Origin: Phycisphaerae bacterium
Lineage (GTDB): Bacteria > Planctomycetota > Phycisphaerae > UBA1845 > Fen-1342
NCBI GenBank assembly: GCA_030428945.1
Contig: JAUIEC010000014.1
Location: 1 to 64,000, forward strand
DNA length: 64,000 nucleotides
Direction of reading: 5' to 3'
The translations under genes and the position numbers were made by a program. The notes beneath the pieces were generated by a model. It had not been told where the DNA came from and ran no database searches. It was given only the letters and a program-made list of their open reading frames with translations. Of the stretch, positions 8,633-17,925 are shown piece after piece. Position 1 is the first letter of the stretch. Each line of letters opens with the position of its first letter.

Positions 8633-11608
8633 TTACAAGGACTCGAGGAACTTGATCAACGCATCCTTGTCGCTTTGCGAGAGGCTCTCGTAGGCCAGCT
8701 TGGACGCTTCGCCCTCACCACCGTGCCACAGGATGGCTTCCTCCAGTGTGCGGGCGCGGCCGTCGTGGAGGTAGCCTTCACCGCCGCTGACGCCACCGAC
8801 CAGGCCGATGTTCCACAGCGGTGGCGTGCGCCACTCAGCGCCGGACGCGTTGCCGTCGCCCAGCGATGACGCCAGGCCCGGACCCATGTCGTGCAGCAAC
8901 AGGTCGGTGTACGGGTAGATGGTCTGGCTGCTCAGTTCCGCGTGTGGGTGGAACGGCGTCGTGGTGAAGGACGGGGTATGGCAGCCGCCGCAGTTGATGG
9001 CGTCGAACACCACCTCGCCATGCAGTGCCTGGGCATCGCCGAGGTCACGGCGGGCGCTCACGCCCAGCAGCGAGACGTATGCCGCCAGGTCCTGCAGATG
9101 CGCTTCGGACAGCTCGGCCCCGGACGTACCGCAGCCCGACTGTGCGCTGCCGCAATCCGGGTCCGGGAACACCGAGGTCATCACACCGAGGTCGGTGTTC
9201 AGCGCTGCGGCGGACTGGTGCCTGACCGTAGGCATGGTCGCCTTCCAGCCGAAGCGGCCGACGCGACTTTCGCCGGTCTCGGCGTCGGTCACGAGGTGCA
9301 TACGACCCGAGATACCGTCGGAGTTGTTGTCAGCCGGGTCTGCCAGCGCCTCGATGTCGGCTTCCTCGATGGCTTCCAGCAGGCCGAGGCCGACCAGTTG
9401 CGGTGCGATGCGGGCCGAGTAGGTCGCCGGTGAGACGCCGGAGAAGCTCCAGTTGGGCGTACGCAGACCGCCGTTCTCGCTCCAGCTGGACAGCGTCACG
9501 CTGCCCTCTGATGCGCCCGGTGGGACAGCCTGTGGCTGCAGCACCGCGCCCGCGGCCGCTGTCGGGTTACCGGTGGCATCACCGATCTTGAACACGTACT
9601 GGTCGGGTGTTTCGCCAGGGTTCGGCGGCACGCCACGACCGTTGCGGGTATGACAACTGATGCAGGAACGGTTGATGTAGTCCGGGCCAAGCAAGCCGGC
9701 GAGTTCGGTGAAGGCAGCGTTCTCGGCCGCCTCGTCGTGCGAACCGTCACCGACGTCTGTGTGCAGCACGCGACGACCGCGGACGAACACCTGGCCATTG
9801 ACGTTGGACAGGTTGGTCGCCATCTGCATGAAGTGATTATCCGGCTCCTGCGAGTACTGGTAGCTCAGCGTGGTGTCACCGCCGAGGCGACCGGCTGCCG
9901 GCATCGGTTCAGGGTTGAGTCCTGCGCCCACCCCTTCCCAGGGCTCCACGCCCTGGCCGACTACATAGAGGATGGCAGTACCGTAATAGTTGTCACGACC
10001 GTTCGGGGTTCCAGTCAGGAACTGGCTCAGTTCGAACTCCATGCGGTCGCCCACCTGCAGGCCACGGCCCTCCAGGCAGTTGAAGTTCACGCTGCGCGTG
10101 TAGTAACTGCGGGTGCTGCCCGGCGGTTCTGAAGGATCCTGTGGCAGCGAGGTCATGATGCCGTTGTTGCAGTAGATCGCCGCGTTGAGGTGGAAGAATC
10201 GCAGTTCCGCCTCGATCGGGTTCACCGGCCACTCGGTGATCACGTTGAAGGTGATGGTACTGCCGCCCTTACCGATGGTATCGACGATCTCGATCTCGGC
10301 GGTGCGGTGTTCCCAGTAGAACGAGAGATAGTGGTCGTACGCCATGAACTGGCCTTCACGATGATGGCGGTCACGGGCACGGTCTGACAGGTGGGTGATC
10401 AGCGCCGTCGGCGTATCTTCCTGCAGCACCGGCTCGAGTGGCGTGGTGTCGTCGAACAGCGGTGCGTAGACCTGCACGTAGGGCACGATGTGCCAGACGC
10501 CCCCGGCACCATCGCCGTTGGTGTCACCGGCGGCGGCATCACCGGCGAAGAAGTACAGCGGACGGCCGTTGTGCGTGACCTGCTCATCACCACTGGCACG
10601 AGTGATGCTGCCGAGATCGGAAACCCCCGAAGGCAGGCCATCGTTGACCAGCAGCGGCGGCCAGTTGGTCGCACAGCCAGCGGTGCAACTGCTGGAACCC
10701 GGTGTCGCCAGGTCGTCGTCAAACACGTACAGCGTGAACCCGGGCTGGCTGGAGCCTGAACCGCCGACGAGGATGTCGTTGATGGAGGCGACCTCGTTGA
10801 CCGGGATCACGATCTCACAGCCGAAGATGTCGACCTGGGCACCCGGCGGTGTATCCGGGCACGCGTCGGTCTGATCGTCGACGCCATCACCGTCACTGTC
10901 GGGACAACCCGTCGGTGCCACCGGGGTACCGGGTGGTGTACCCGGACACTGGTCGATGCTGTCATCAACGCCGTCACCGTCGGTATCGACGGCCGGCAGG
11001 CCATAGATCTCGGCTTCCCAGATGGAGTAGCCGTACGGGCTGGTGCGGGTCTGCCCGTACATGCGCACGTAACGGTAGGTACCCGCGATGGTGACGATAT
11101 CGGTGCGGTCACCGAAGGTCCCGCCGGTTTCGCTGGCCAGCGTGGCCCAGGTGCTGCTGTCGTTGGAGCCCTGCACCTCGTAGGTGGCGGCGTTGGCTGC
11201 CTCCCAGTGGATGACGATCTCGGTCAGCGAAAACGCACTGCCCAGGTCCCAGACGACCCAGCTCGGATCGATGCCGTGCAGGGATTCCCAGCGGGTACCC
11301 AGGTTGCCATCATGGGTCCAGTTGACCGGGCCGGCGGGGCCGGTGGTGCTGGCAGCGGACGATACAACCGTCAGTTGTGTCGGCGTCGGCAGCGGACAGC
11401 CGTACTGGTCTACCGCGGTACCACCCGGCGTACCGGGACACAGGTCATCGACGTCGGCGACGCCATCGCCATCGGTATCGGGATCGAAATGGAAATCGTG
11501 CCGTTGCGGGGTCTCAACACTACCGGTTACGAGAACGCGGTCCTGTGCGATGACCGATGCCGGGAGGCAGGCGAGCAGCAGCAGGAATGTCATGTTGTAG
11601 CAGGTCAT
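8633..11608 (-). CDS. mosaic secreted di-haem oxidoreductase (DUF1111) with TSP3, discoidin and COG4315-like domains
   Basis: A 991-residue exported protein. After a signal peptide (1-21) come thrombospondin type-3 Ca-binding repeats (about 42-72), an F5/8-type discoidin domain (about 80-203), more TSP3 repeats (207-263) and a COG4315-like domain with the Yx(FWY)xxD style (about 280-378). The C-terminal part is a di-haem oxidoreductase of the DUF1111/MauG-related group with CISCH near 649-653 and CGGCH near residue 890. The haem sites imply redox chemistry outside the cytoplasm after maturation by a System II machinery such as the one encoded at 2.7-7.1 kb. Codon and base usage is less GC-rich than in the neighbours, so acquisition by transfer is plausible. 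A start at the sixth codon (Met) is equally possible. Confidence 0.82.
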   Translation of the reverse strand: MTCYNMTFLLLLACLPASVIAQDRVLVTGSVETPQRHDFHFDPDTDGDGVADVDDLCPGTPGGTAVDQYGCPLPTPTQLTVVSSAASTTGPAGPVNWTHDGNLGTRWESLHGIDPSWVVWDLGSAFSLTEIVIHWEAANAATYEVQGSNDSSTWATLASETGGTFGDRTDIVTIAGTYRYVRMYGQTRTSPYGYSIWEAEIYGLPAVDTDGDGVDDSIDQCPGTPPGTPVAPTGCPDSDGDGVDDQTDACPDTPPGAQVDIFGCEIVIPVNEVASINDILVGGSGSSQPGFTLYVFDDDLATPGSSSCTAGCATNWPPLLVNDGLPSGVSDLGSITRASGDEQVTHNGRPLYFFAGDAAAGDTNGDGAGGVWHIVPYVQVYAPLFDDTTPLEPVLQEDTPTALITHLSDRARDRHHREGQFMAYDHYLSFYWEHRTAEIEIVDTIGKGGSTITFNVITEWPVNPIEAELRFFHLNAAIYCNNGIMTSLPQDPSEPPGSTRSYYTRSVNFNCLEGRGLQVGDRMEFELSQFLTGTPNGRDNYYGTAILYVVGQGVEPWEGVGAGLNPEPMPAAGRLGGDTTLSYQYSQEPDNHFMQMATNLSNVNGQVFVRGRRVLHTDVGDGSHDEAAENAAFTELAGLLGPDYINRSCISCHTRNGRGVPPNPGETPDQYVFKIGDATGNPTAAAGAVLQPQAVPPGASEGSVTLSSWSENGGLRTPNWSFSGVSPATYSARIAPQLVGLGLLEAIEEADIEALADPADNNSDGISGRMHLVTDAETGESRVGRFGWKATMPTVRHQSAAALNTDLGVMTSVFPDPDCGSAQSGCGTSGAELSEAHLQDLAAYVSLLGVSARRDLGDAQALHGEVVFDAINCGGCHTPSFTTTPFHPHAELSSQTIYPYTDLLLHDMGPGLASSLGDGNASGAEWRTPPLWNIGLVGGVSGGEGYLHDGRARTLEEAILWHGGEGEASKLAYESLSQSDKDALIKFLESL

Positions 11609-11874
11609 CTAGTGTCCCAGTCAACATCATCGGGCCGCGGCCCGTGCTGACTTCCTCCAGTCGGCCAAGTCCGGATGAGCGGTAGGTATTGTGTTCGATG
11701 ACGCCCCGGGCGGCCCTCTTTTGACCGGCCTCCAGGCGTGTCATGGTACCTTATCCGTGCAGTCCATACCAGCGTGAAGACGCTTTCGCGGCGCAGCGTG
11801 GGGCGGCAACAGGCCTTTGAAACAGTTGCGAAACGATGCAGGTGATCGAACGGCGACTGCGGAGCGCCCGCGCG

Positions 11875-14118
11875 CTACAGATGTTCCCGAATGTAGTCGT
11901 AGGTCAGTTCGCGGTAGTGCTCGCGGCCGTTCCAGATGCCGTGGCGGTCCTTCGGGTAGACCATCACGTCGAACTGCTTGTCGTGCTTCTGCAGCGCCTC
12001 GATCAACTGCGCGGCGTTCTGGAAGTGCACGTTGTCGTCCAGGCTGCCGTGCACGATCAGCAGTTGCCCGTGCAGGTCGCCGGCCGCGGTGACGCAACTG
12101 CTCTGCTGGTACCCGTCCGGGTTGAGCACCGGGATCCGCATGTAACGCTCGGTGTAGACCGTGTCGTAGTTGTGCCAGTCGGTGACCGGCGCCCCGGCGA
12201 TGCCGAGCCGGAACATCGTGCTGTGCGTCAGGGCGTACGCCGTCATGTACCCCCCGTAGCTGTGCCCGGTGATCCCGATTCGATGCCGGTCCGCGATCCC
12301 CTGGTCGATCAGCCACTGCAGGCCGTCCTCGATGTCACGCAGTTCGACCCTGCCAAGCTGCTGGTAGGCCGCCCAGTTCGCCGCCGCGCCGTGCCCGCCC
12401 CCGCTGCGCGGATCGAACCGCCAGACGACATAGCCCCAACTGGCCAGCAACTGGTTCCGCAGCATCCGCGTGCCGCCCCAGCGGTTCCAGACCGTCTGCG
12501 AACCCGGCCCGCCGTAGACCTGCACCCAGACCGGGTACCGCCGCGACGGATCGTAGTTCGGCGGCTTCAGCAACTCGCCGTGCAGGCGGAAACCGTCGCG
12601 GGCGGTGACCTGCACCAGCTCCGGCCGTGACCACGCGTATCGGCCGAGATCCTCGACCGGGTCGTCGCTGATCATCCGCACGACACTTCCGTCGACCCGC
12701 CGCAGCGCGACCTTCGTCGGCGTCGTCACGTTGCTGTAGGTGTCGAAGAACCAGGCGAAGTCCGGGCTGAAGTTGACGTTGTGCGTGCTGCCGGGTTCGG
12801 TCAGGTGCTGCAGGTCGCTGCCGTCCAGGCGCACGCGGTAGGCGTGCATCTCCAGCTCGGTCTCGCGTGTTCCGCTGAAGTAGACCCAGCCGCTCTCCGG
12901 GTCGCAGCCGTGCAGGTTGCGGACCTCCCACGGCCCTTCGGTCACGCGCGACAGCAGCACACCGTCACGGTCGTAGTGATACAGGTGCCCGTAGCCGTCG
13001 CGTTCACTGTGCCACAGGAAGCTGCCGTCAGCCAGCCAGTACGGGTGCGGCACGCTCGCGACCCAGGCCGGCGAATACTCCTCGATCAGCGTCCGCTGCC
13101 GCCCGCTGTCCGGGTCGTACTCGTTCAGGTGCAGCCAGCGCTGCTCGCGATCCTGCACCGAGAACAGCAGCCGCCCGTCCGGCGTCCAGCTCGCCTGCGT
13201 GATCAGGATCTCGGTCCCCGCGTAGTCCGACAGGTCGACCCAGTCCGTCACGCCCCAGAACGTCGAGACCACGCCCAGCCGCACCGTCGGATTCGGATCG
13301 CCGGATTTCGGATAATGCGTCCGCTCGGTCCGCGGGTGCCGCTCGAACTCACGCACGATCTGGTAGACCGGCACGGCCGACTCGTCGAGTTGCAGGTACG
13401 CCACGTGCCGGTCGTCCGGACTCGGCCAGTACCCGCGCCAGCGCCCGCGCCCGTAGATCTCCTCCTGGTAGACCCAGTCCAGCTTGCCGTTCAGCAGCGT
13501 TGCGGTCGCCCCGCGCGTCAGCCGCCGCTGCCGGCCGGACTTCGTCGAGATCGCGTACAGGTCGTTCTCGCGAATGCAGTAGACGAACCGCCCCCCCGCG
13601 CCGGTATGGACGACCTCGCGCTTCGCGTCCTCACGGGCGATGCGGCGATAGCGACCGCCCCGCAGCGAGTCGCGCGGTCCTTCGAACAGGTAGATCTGTC
13701 CCTGGTAGTCGATCGTCGCGCTCTTGCCGAACAACCCCGTGCCGTCGCGCAGCAACGCCTGGATCGTCTGGTTGGCGATGCGACCCCGGGCCGCCTCGGG
13801 CAGATCGAGGTCCTCGGCGATCCTCTGTTTCCACGTCTCCTGCCGGTAAAGACTGTCCGTTTCACCCTGGCCGGACTCGATCTCGAGAATCGTCCAGTCG
13901 CCGTCCGCTCGCACGGCATAGGACGATCCTCCAAGCCAGTGCAACTGCCGCCTGACCTCCGGCGAGAAGTCGGCCGGCTCGTCACCGTGCACGACCTCGT
14001 ACGTGATCGGCAGCGGGCCGGCCGGTTGCGTGGTCGGCCGGGTGGTCGTGACTTCCTGGGCCGAACACAGTCCGGCCAGCAGCACGAGCGGAATCAGCGG
14101 CAGGGCGGGTCGCGGCAT
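11875..14118 (-). CDS. S9B dipeptidyl peptidase IV family protease
   Basis: A 747-residue exported serine peptidase with a signal peptide (residues 1-20) and a short Thr/Pro linker. The N-terminal half is the DPP4 beta-propeller, and the C-terminal half is an alpha/beta-hydrolase. The catalytic serine is S620 in GHSYGGYM, the acid lies in HGSLDDNVH and the base in KDRHGIW. The ATG at 14118 was chosen over the GTG at 14142 because GGAG sits 8 bases upstream of it. The enzyme should remove dipeptides after Pro or Ala. A long repeat array lies just upstream, so the promoter is either inside it or very short. Confidence 0.9.
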   Translation of the reverse strand: MPRPALPLIPLVLLAGLCSAQEVTTTRPTTQPAGPLPITYEVVHGDEPADFSPEVRRQLHWLGGSSYAVRADGDWTILEIESGQGETDSLYRQETWKQRIAEDLDLPEAARGRIANQTIQALLRDGTGLFGKSATIDYQGQIYLFEGPRDSLRGGRYRRIAREDAKREVVHTGAGGRFVYCIRENDLYAISTKSGRQRRLTRGATATLLNGKLDWVYQEEIYGRGRWRGYWPSPDDRHVAYLQLDESAVPVYQIVREFERHPRTERTHYPKSGDPNPTVRLGVVSTFWGVTDWVDLSDYAGTEILITQASWTPDGRLLFSVQDREQRWLHLNEYDPDSGRQRTLIEEYSPAWVASVPHPYWLADGSFLWHSERDGYGHLYHYDRDGVLLSRVTEGPWEVRNLHGCDPESGWVYFSGTRETELEMHAYRVRLDGSDLQHLTEPGSTHNVNFSPDFAWFFDTYSNVTTPTKVALRRVDGSVVRMISDDPVEDLGRYAWSRPELVQVTARDGFRLHGELLKPPNYDPSRRYPVWVQVYGGPGSQTVWNRWGGTRMLRNQLLASWGYVVWRFDPRSGGGHGAAANWAAYQQLGRVELRDIEDGLQWLIDQGIADRHRIGITGHSYGGYMTAYALTHSTMFRLGIAGAPVTDWHNYDTVYTERYMRIPVLNPDGYQQSSCVTAAGDLHGQLLIVHGSLDDNVHFQNAAQLIEALQKHDKQFDVMVYPKDRHGIWNGREHYRELTYDYIREHL

Positions 14119-14167
14119 GGCGACGTCTCCGAAACGGCTCACCGGTGGTCGGCCGGCGGGAATGCGG

Positions 14168-14795
14168 CACAGGCGTCCCGCCTGTGATGACGACCGGATT
14201 GTGGCTCAGGCTCCGACTGCGGTGCCATTGTGACACAGGCGTCCCGCCTGTGAATCATCCGGGACTGTGGCACAGGCATCCCACCTGTGACAGCAACCGG
14301 AACTGTGACACAAGCATCCCGCCTGTGATGACGACCGGATTGTGGCTCAGGCTCCGACTGCGGTGCCATTGTGGCACAAGCATCCCGCCTGTGATGACGA
14401 CCGGATTGTGGCTCAGGCTCCGACTGCGGTGCCATTGTGGCACAGGCGTCCCGCCTGTGAAGCATCCGAAACTGTGGCACAAGCATCCCGCCTGTGAAGC
14501 AACCGGGACTGTGGCACAGGCATCCCACCTGTGACAGCAACCGAAACTGTGGCGCAGGCGTCCCGCCTGTGAAGCATCCGGAATTGTGGCACACGCATCC
14601 CGCCTGTGAAGCAACCGAAACTGTGGCACAAGCATCCCGCCTGTGGAGCATCCGGAACTGTGGCACAGGCATCCCGCCTGTGACAGCATCCGGAACTGTG
14701 GCACAAGCATCCCGCCTGTGACAGCAACCGGAACTGTGGCACAGGCGTCCCGCCTGTGAAGCAACCGGGATTGTGGCACAGGCGTCCCGCCTGTG
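14168..14795. repeat. array of 15 CACAGGCG-type hairpins
   Basis: Fifteen copies of a 19-bp palindrome, consensus CACAGGCGTCCCGCCTGTG (variants CACAAGCATCCC and CGCAGG), begin at 14168, 14234, 14271, 14309, 14375, 14441, 14478, 14515, 14553, 14590, 14627, 14664, 14702, 14740 and 14777. Spacing is 37-38 bp in eleven steps and 66 bp in three. The 66-bp steps contain an extra shared segment (GTGGCTCAGGCTCCGACTG). The linkers are near-identical variants of AGCATCCGGAACTGTGG or AGCAACCGGAACTGTGG. The array fills the gap between the GNAT stop codon and the peptidase start codon. Confidence 0.95.
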
Positions 14796-14804
14796 GAGAC
14801 GCCG

Positions 14805-15290
14805 TCACGTCACCGACCGCGTCAGGTCAAGCTCGAAGTACCCGACACCCGGAATCGGGTTCGCATAATAGGCCGGGATCTCGACAAAGCCGAGCCCGGT
14901 GTAGATTCGCCCGGCCGCGATCATTCGCTTCGGCAGCGTGTCGAGTCGCATCCGCCGGTACCCGATCCGACGGGCCTCTTCGACGATCCGCGTGCACAGC
15001 CGCCGCCCGAGCCCGCCGCCGGTCGCTTCGGGCTCGACCCACAGGCGCTTCAGTTCGCAGGTCTCGTCATCGCCGAGCCGCCGCACCGCACAACAGCCGA
15101 CGAACCGCCCGTCGCGGCGGGCCAGCGCCAGGGCACCCGCGGGCGGCCCGTAGATCGCCGGCAGCCGGGTCAGTTCCTCTTCGAAACCCTGGTAATGCAG
15201 ATCGACGCCGAGCCAGTCCGCGTAGCGGCGGAAGAGCGCCAGCGCGGCGTCGTAATGCCCCTGGTTGTCGGCAAGCAGGATCGTGTCCAT
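14805..15290 (-). CDS. GNAT family N-acetyltransferase
   Basis: A 161-residue single-domain GNAT protein. The acetyl-CoA pyrophosphate loop is seen as ATGGGLGRRLC near residues 93-103. It is followed by the usual helix and the YxGLGF strand motif (YTGLGFVEIP near 131-140). Length and architecture are typical. The substrate cannot be predicted. It is divergent from the SRPBCC gene (81-bp spacer), and its stop codon is followed directly by the hairpin array. Confidence 0.82.
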   Translation of the reverse strand: MDTILLADNQGHYDAALALFRRYADWLGVDLHYQGFEEELTRLPAIYGPPAGALALARRDGRFVGCCAVRRLGDDETCELKRLWVEPEATGGGLGRRLCTRIVEEARRIGYRRMRLDTLPKRMIAAGRIYTGLGFVEIPAYYANPIPGVGYFELDLTRSVT

Positions 15291-15371
15291 CGCAGAAAGT
15301 CCGTGCGGCCGACTGTCAGTCTGTTACGATTTGCCGCGGGTTGCAAGTCATGGCCGCTGAGAGGAACCGGT

Positions 15372-15818
15372 GTGCAGATCGAAGCAGGTACCGAGATCGC
15401 CGCACCGCCGGCCGACGTGTTCGCCTTCTTCACGCAGTTCGGGCGTTCGTCCGAGCGGGTCGCCAGCGTGGTTTCCTCGGAGATGCTGACGGCCGAGCCG
15501 GTGCGTCCCGGCACGCGCTTCCGCGAAGTTCGCCGGCAGGGCGAGCAGGACACGACGTTCGAGTTCGAGGTCACCGCGCTCGACCCGCCGCAGAACTTCG
15601 AGGTGGTCAACGTCCACGCCGGCATCCGCTGGCAGACCCGCTATGACTTCCAGCCGCGCGGCAGCCGCACCGTTGTCAGGCTGGTGATGACCGCCAGGCC
15701 GGTCGGCCTGCGCGGCTGGCTGATCCTGCCGATGATCTGGACCTGCCGAACGAAGATCCAGACCGCCATGCAGTCGGACCTGCGCGACATGGAAAAAGCG
15801 GCCGAACGCGTAGCGTGA
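15372..15818 (+). CDS. SRPBCC (START-like) family protein
   Basis: A 148-residue protein beginning with VQIEAGTEIAAPPADVFAF, the characteristic first strand and helix of polyketide cyclase/SRPBCC folds that bind hydrophobic ligands in a deep cavity. The GTG at 15372 was chosen because GAGAGG lies seven bases upstream and because the upstream extension is antisense to the GNAT gene. The C-terminal amphipathic helix ending SDLRDMEKAAERVA is also typical. The ligand is unknown. The stop codon abuts the convergent-junction element. Confidence 0.75.
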   Translation: MQIEAGTEIAAPPADVFAFFTQFGRSSERVASVVSSEMLTAEPVRPGTRFREVRRQGEQDTTFEFEVTALDPPQNFEVVNVHAGIRWQTRYDFQPRGSRTVVRLVMTARPVGLRGWLILPMIWTCRTKIQTAMQSDLRDMEKAAERVA

Positions 15819-15957
15819 TCTGCCAAGGCCGTGCAAGGGTGGAAATCTGAAGGAGTGAAAGAGGGCGGTTTCGTGACGTTCTTCCCGCTTTCACCCGTTC
15901 ACGCCTTCACTTGTTCACGGCGGCAAAAACGCGATTGGATCCATCAAACAGAACCTA
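15816..15957. repeat. convergent-junction element, copy 2
   Basis: It spans exactly from the TGA of the SRPBCC gene to the complement of the TAG of mtnC. In order: CTGCCAAGGCCG, GAAGGAGTGAAAGAGGG, a GTTTCGTGACG loop region, pyrimidine units CCCGCTTTCAC and CCGTTCAC, and the head GGCGGCAAAAACGCG with TTGGATCC and CAAACAGAACC. The GTGAAAG arm pairs with CTTTCAC, giving an imperfect stem with one mismatch in 11. About 85 % of positions match the copy at 23861-23992 by eye. Confidence 0.85.
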
Positions 15958-16683
15958 GACCAGCGTGATCGCGTCGAACGTCTCGATCGCCGGGTGATCG
16001 TGCGCCGGTTGCGGGCTGTTGCCCGGACGGAGCAGCAGGCCCGTCCGCATCCCGGCCGCGCGGGCCGCGTCGAGTTCCGCGACGATGTCGCTCAGGAACA
16101 GCAGGTCGCCCGCGGACAGTTCGCAATGCCGCGCGATCGCCTCGTAGCTGGCCGCTTCGCGCTTCGGGCCGATCCGCGTGTCGTAGTGCCCGCTGAAGTA
16201 CGACAGCAGGTCGCCGTGCTCGGTATGTCCGAAGAACATCCGCTGCGCTTCCACGCTGCCTGACGAATAGATCCGCACCTGCCGCCCGGCCGCCGTCCAC
16301 GACCGCAGCGCCGGCGGCACATCCGGATAGACGTGCGCCCGCAGCGCGCCGCCCTCGAACCCGCCCTTCCAGATCTGACCCTGCAACTGCTTGAGACCCG
16401 TCGCCTTGATGTCATCGTCCATCAGACGCAGCGCCTCGGCCGCGACCGCCTCGGCCGGGTCAGCACCGGCCTGCGTCGCCAGCCAGCCTGCCAGGTCCGC
16501 CGCCCCGGCGTCGCGGGCGACCTGCTCGGCCGCGGCCCGCACGTCCGGCGCGGAAAAGTTCTGCTTCAGGAAGGCGCCCATCCGCTCGTAGGCGTACGGG
16601 AACAGCACGTCGTAGACGTACCGCACCGACGAGGTCGTCCCCTCGATGTCCAGCAGCAGGCAGCGCCCGGCGAACGTGATCAA
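15955..16683 (-). CDS. mtnC: enolase-phosphatase E1 (methionine salvage)
   Basis: A 242-residue HAD-superfamily enzyme that enolises and dephosphorylates 2,3-diketo-5-methylthiopentyl-1-phosphate to acireductone. HAD motif I is present as LLLDIEGTTSSVRYVYDVL near the start, motif II as YSSGSVEAQRM, and motif III/IV around KREAASY and LFLSDIVAELDAA. The only start consistent with family length is a TTG at 16683, which overlaps the mtnD stop codon (TTGA), implying translational coupling. The stop codon is the first three bases of the repeat head. Confidence 0.88.
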   Translation of the reverse strand: MITFAGRCLLLDIEGTTSSVRYVYDVLFPYAYERMGAFLKQNFSAPDVRAAAEQVARDAGAADLAGWLATQAGADPAEAVAAEALRLMDDDIKATGLKQLQGQIWKGGFEGGALRAHVYPDVPPALRSWTAAGRQVRIYSSGSVEAQRMFFGHTEHGDLLSYFSGHYDTRIGPKREAASYEAIARHCELSAGDLLFLSDIVAELDAARAAGMRTGLLLRPGNSPQPAHDHPAIETFDAITLV

Positions 16684-17264
16684 ATCGGCACCGAGGGCTT
16701 GAATCCTTCGCCCGGCGGAATGTCCGTCGGCCCCAGGCACAGCGGCACGTAGCTCTCGTCGACCCCACTCTCGGTGTAGTGCGGCGTCCAGCCGGCCTGC
16801 TCCAGGAACAGGCGGATCGCCCGGATCGTCCGGTCGGCGCACAGGTCGAACCAGTGCCGCGTGCCGGCCGGGACGTTGATCATGTCGCCGGCCTCGACCT
16901 CGATCGCGAAGACCGGGTCGCCGCTGTCCGGGTTGATGTGGAACACGCCCCGCCCGTGGACGATGAAGCGGACCTCGTCCTCGTCGTGACGATGCTCCTT
17001 GTTGAACTTGTTCAGCATCACGTCCAGGTTCGGCGTGTCGGCCGTCACGTTGATCACGTCGGCCGTCACGTACCCGCCGCGCTCCTTCAGTTCGGTGATT
17101 TCCCGGTCGTAGGCCGCAAGGATCTCGGCGTCCCCGGCCCGCGGGCCGAGCCGTCCGGCCACGTCGGTGCGCCGGTACCAGATGCCGTGCGGCTGCAGGA
17201 AGGCGGCAATCTCGCCGCTGTCGGTGATCGTCCGGTTCTGCTGCGGAATCGTGACGGAGGCCAT
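16680..17264 (-). CDS. mtnD: acireductone dioxygenase
   Basis: A 194-residue cupin-fold acireductone dioxygenase, which converts acireductone to 2-keto-4-methylthiobutyrate (Fe form) or to an off-pathway product (Ni form). The metal ligands are visible in KEHRHDEDEVRFIVHGRGVF: two His and one Glu, with a further His in FIVHGRG or downstream FHI. The ATG at 17264 is preceded by GGAGAGGAACG. It follows mtnB by 16 bp and overlaps mtnC by 4 bp, so it is the third gene of a four-gene operon. Confidence 0.92.
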   Translation of the reverse strand: MASVTIPQQNRTITDSGEIAAFLQPHGIWYRRTDVAGRLGPRAGDAEILAAYDREITELKERGGYVTADVINVTADTPNLDVMLNKFNKEHRHDEDEVRFIVHGRGVFHINPDSGDPVFAIEVEAGDMINVPAGTRHWFDLCADRTIRAIRLFLEQAGWTPHYTESGVDESYVPLCLGPTDIPPGEGFKPSVPI

Positions 17265-17280
17265 CGTTCCTCTCCTGTGG

Positions 17281-17925
17281 TTACGCGCGCTGGTCGAGGG
17301 ATTGTAACCGCCCGACGACTTCCAGCAGGAATTCCAGCGCCTCGATGTGACGGTGGGCGGCCGCCAGGTCGGCACCCCAGGCGTACAGCCCGTGCCCGCG
17401 CAGCAGCAGGCCGTGCCGCAGCGGATGCGCCGGATCGAGCAGCCGCGCCCGAACGCGTCCCGCCAGGTCGGTGATGTCCTGCGTGTTGTCGAAGATCACC
17501 AGCCGGAAGGCGGACTCGTGCGTCTCGAACCCGGGCAGCGCCTTGAGCACCTCCCAGCCCGACAGTTCGACCGAGCCGCGGTGCGACCAGTACTCCGACA
17601 GGACCGTCCCCCAGATCGAGTGCGTGTGCAGCACCGCCCCGGCGCCGGCCGTGCGAACCAGTTCCAGGTGCAGGGCCGTTTCGGCCGAACTCGCGGCGGC
17701 GTCGGGCTCGGCCGGCGTGCCGTCGGGTTCCAGCAGCACGAAGTCGTCCGGGCCGAGGTGCCCCTTGTGACGACCCGACGCCGTGATCAGCAGTTGCCCG
17801 CGCTCCGGCAGCACGCAACTGTAGTTGCCGCTGGTCGCCGGGGCCCAGCCGCGACGGGCGAAGTCCGCCCCGATCCGGCCCAGCGCATCGGCGGCCGAGG
17901 CGCGATTCAGCTCGAGCGTGAACAT
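17281..17925 (-). CDS. mtnB: methylthioribulose-1-phosphate dehydratase
   Basis: A 214-residue class II aldolase-fold enzyme that dehydrates 5-methylthioribulose-1-phosphate. Zinc ligands are seen in LHTHSIWGTVLS and in LLRGHGLYAWG, with the substrate-binding start TSGNYS and TASGRHKG. Length is normal. The ATG overlaps the stop codon of the aminotransferase gene (TGATG). Confidence 0.9.
   Translation of the reverse strand: MFTLELNRASAADALGRIGADFARRGWAPATSGNYSCVLPERGQLLITASGRHKGHLGPDDFVLLEPDGTPAEPDAAASSAETALHLELVRTAGAGAVLHTHSIWGTVLSEYWSHRGSVELSGWEVLKALPGFETHESAFRLVIFDNTQDITDLAGRVRARLLDPAHPLRHGLLLRGHGLYAWGADLAAAHRHIEALEFLLEVVGRLQSLDQRA

Noticed and set aside
14168-14795. CRISPR array
   Set aside because: The 37-38-bp period and palindromic repeats suggest one, but the linkers are a few recurring variants, three steps are 66 bp, and no cas gene is present.
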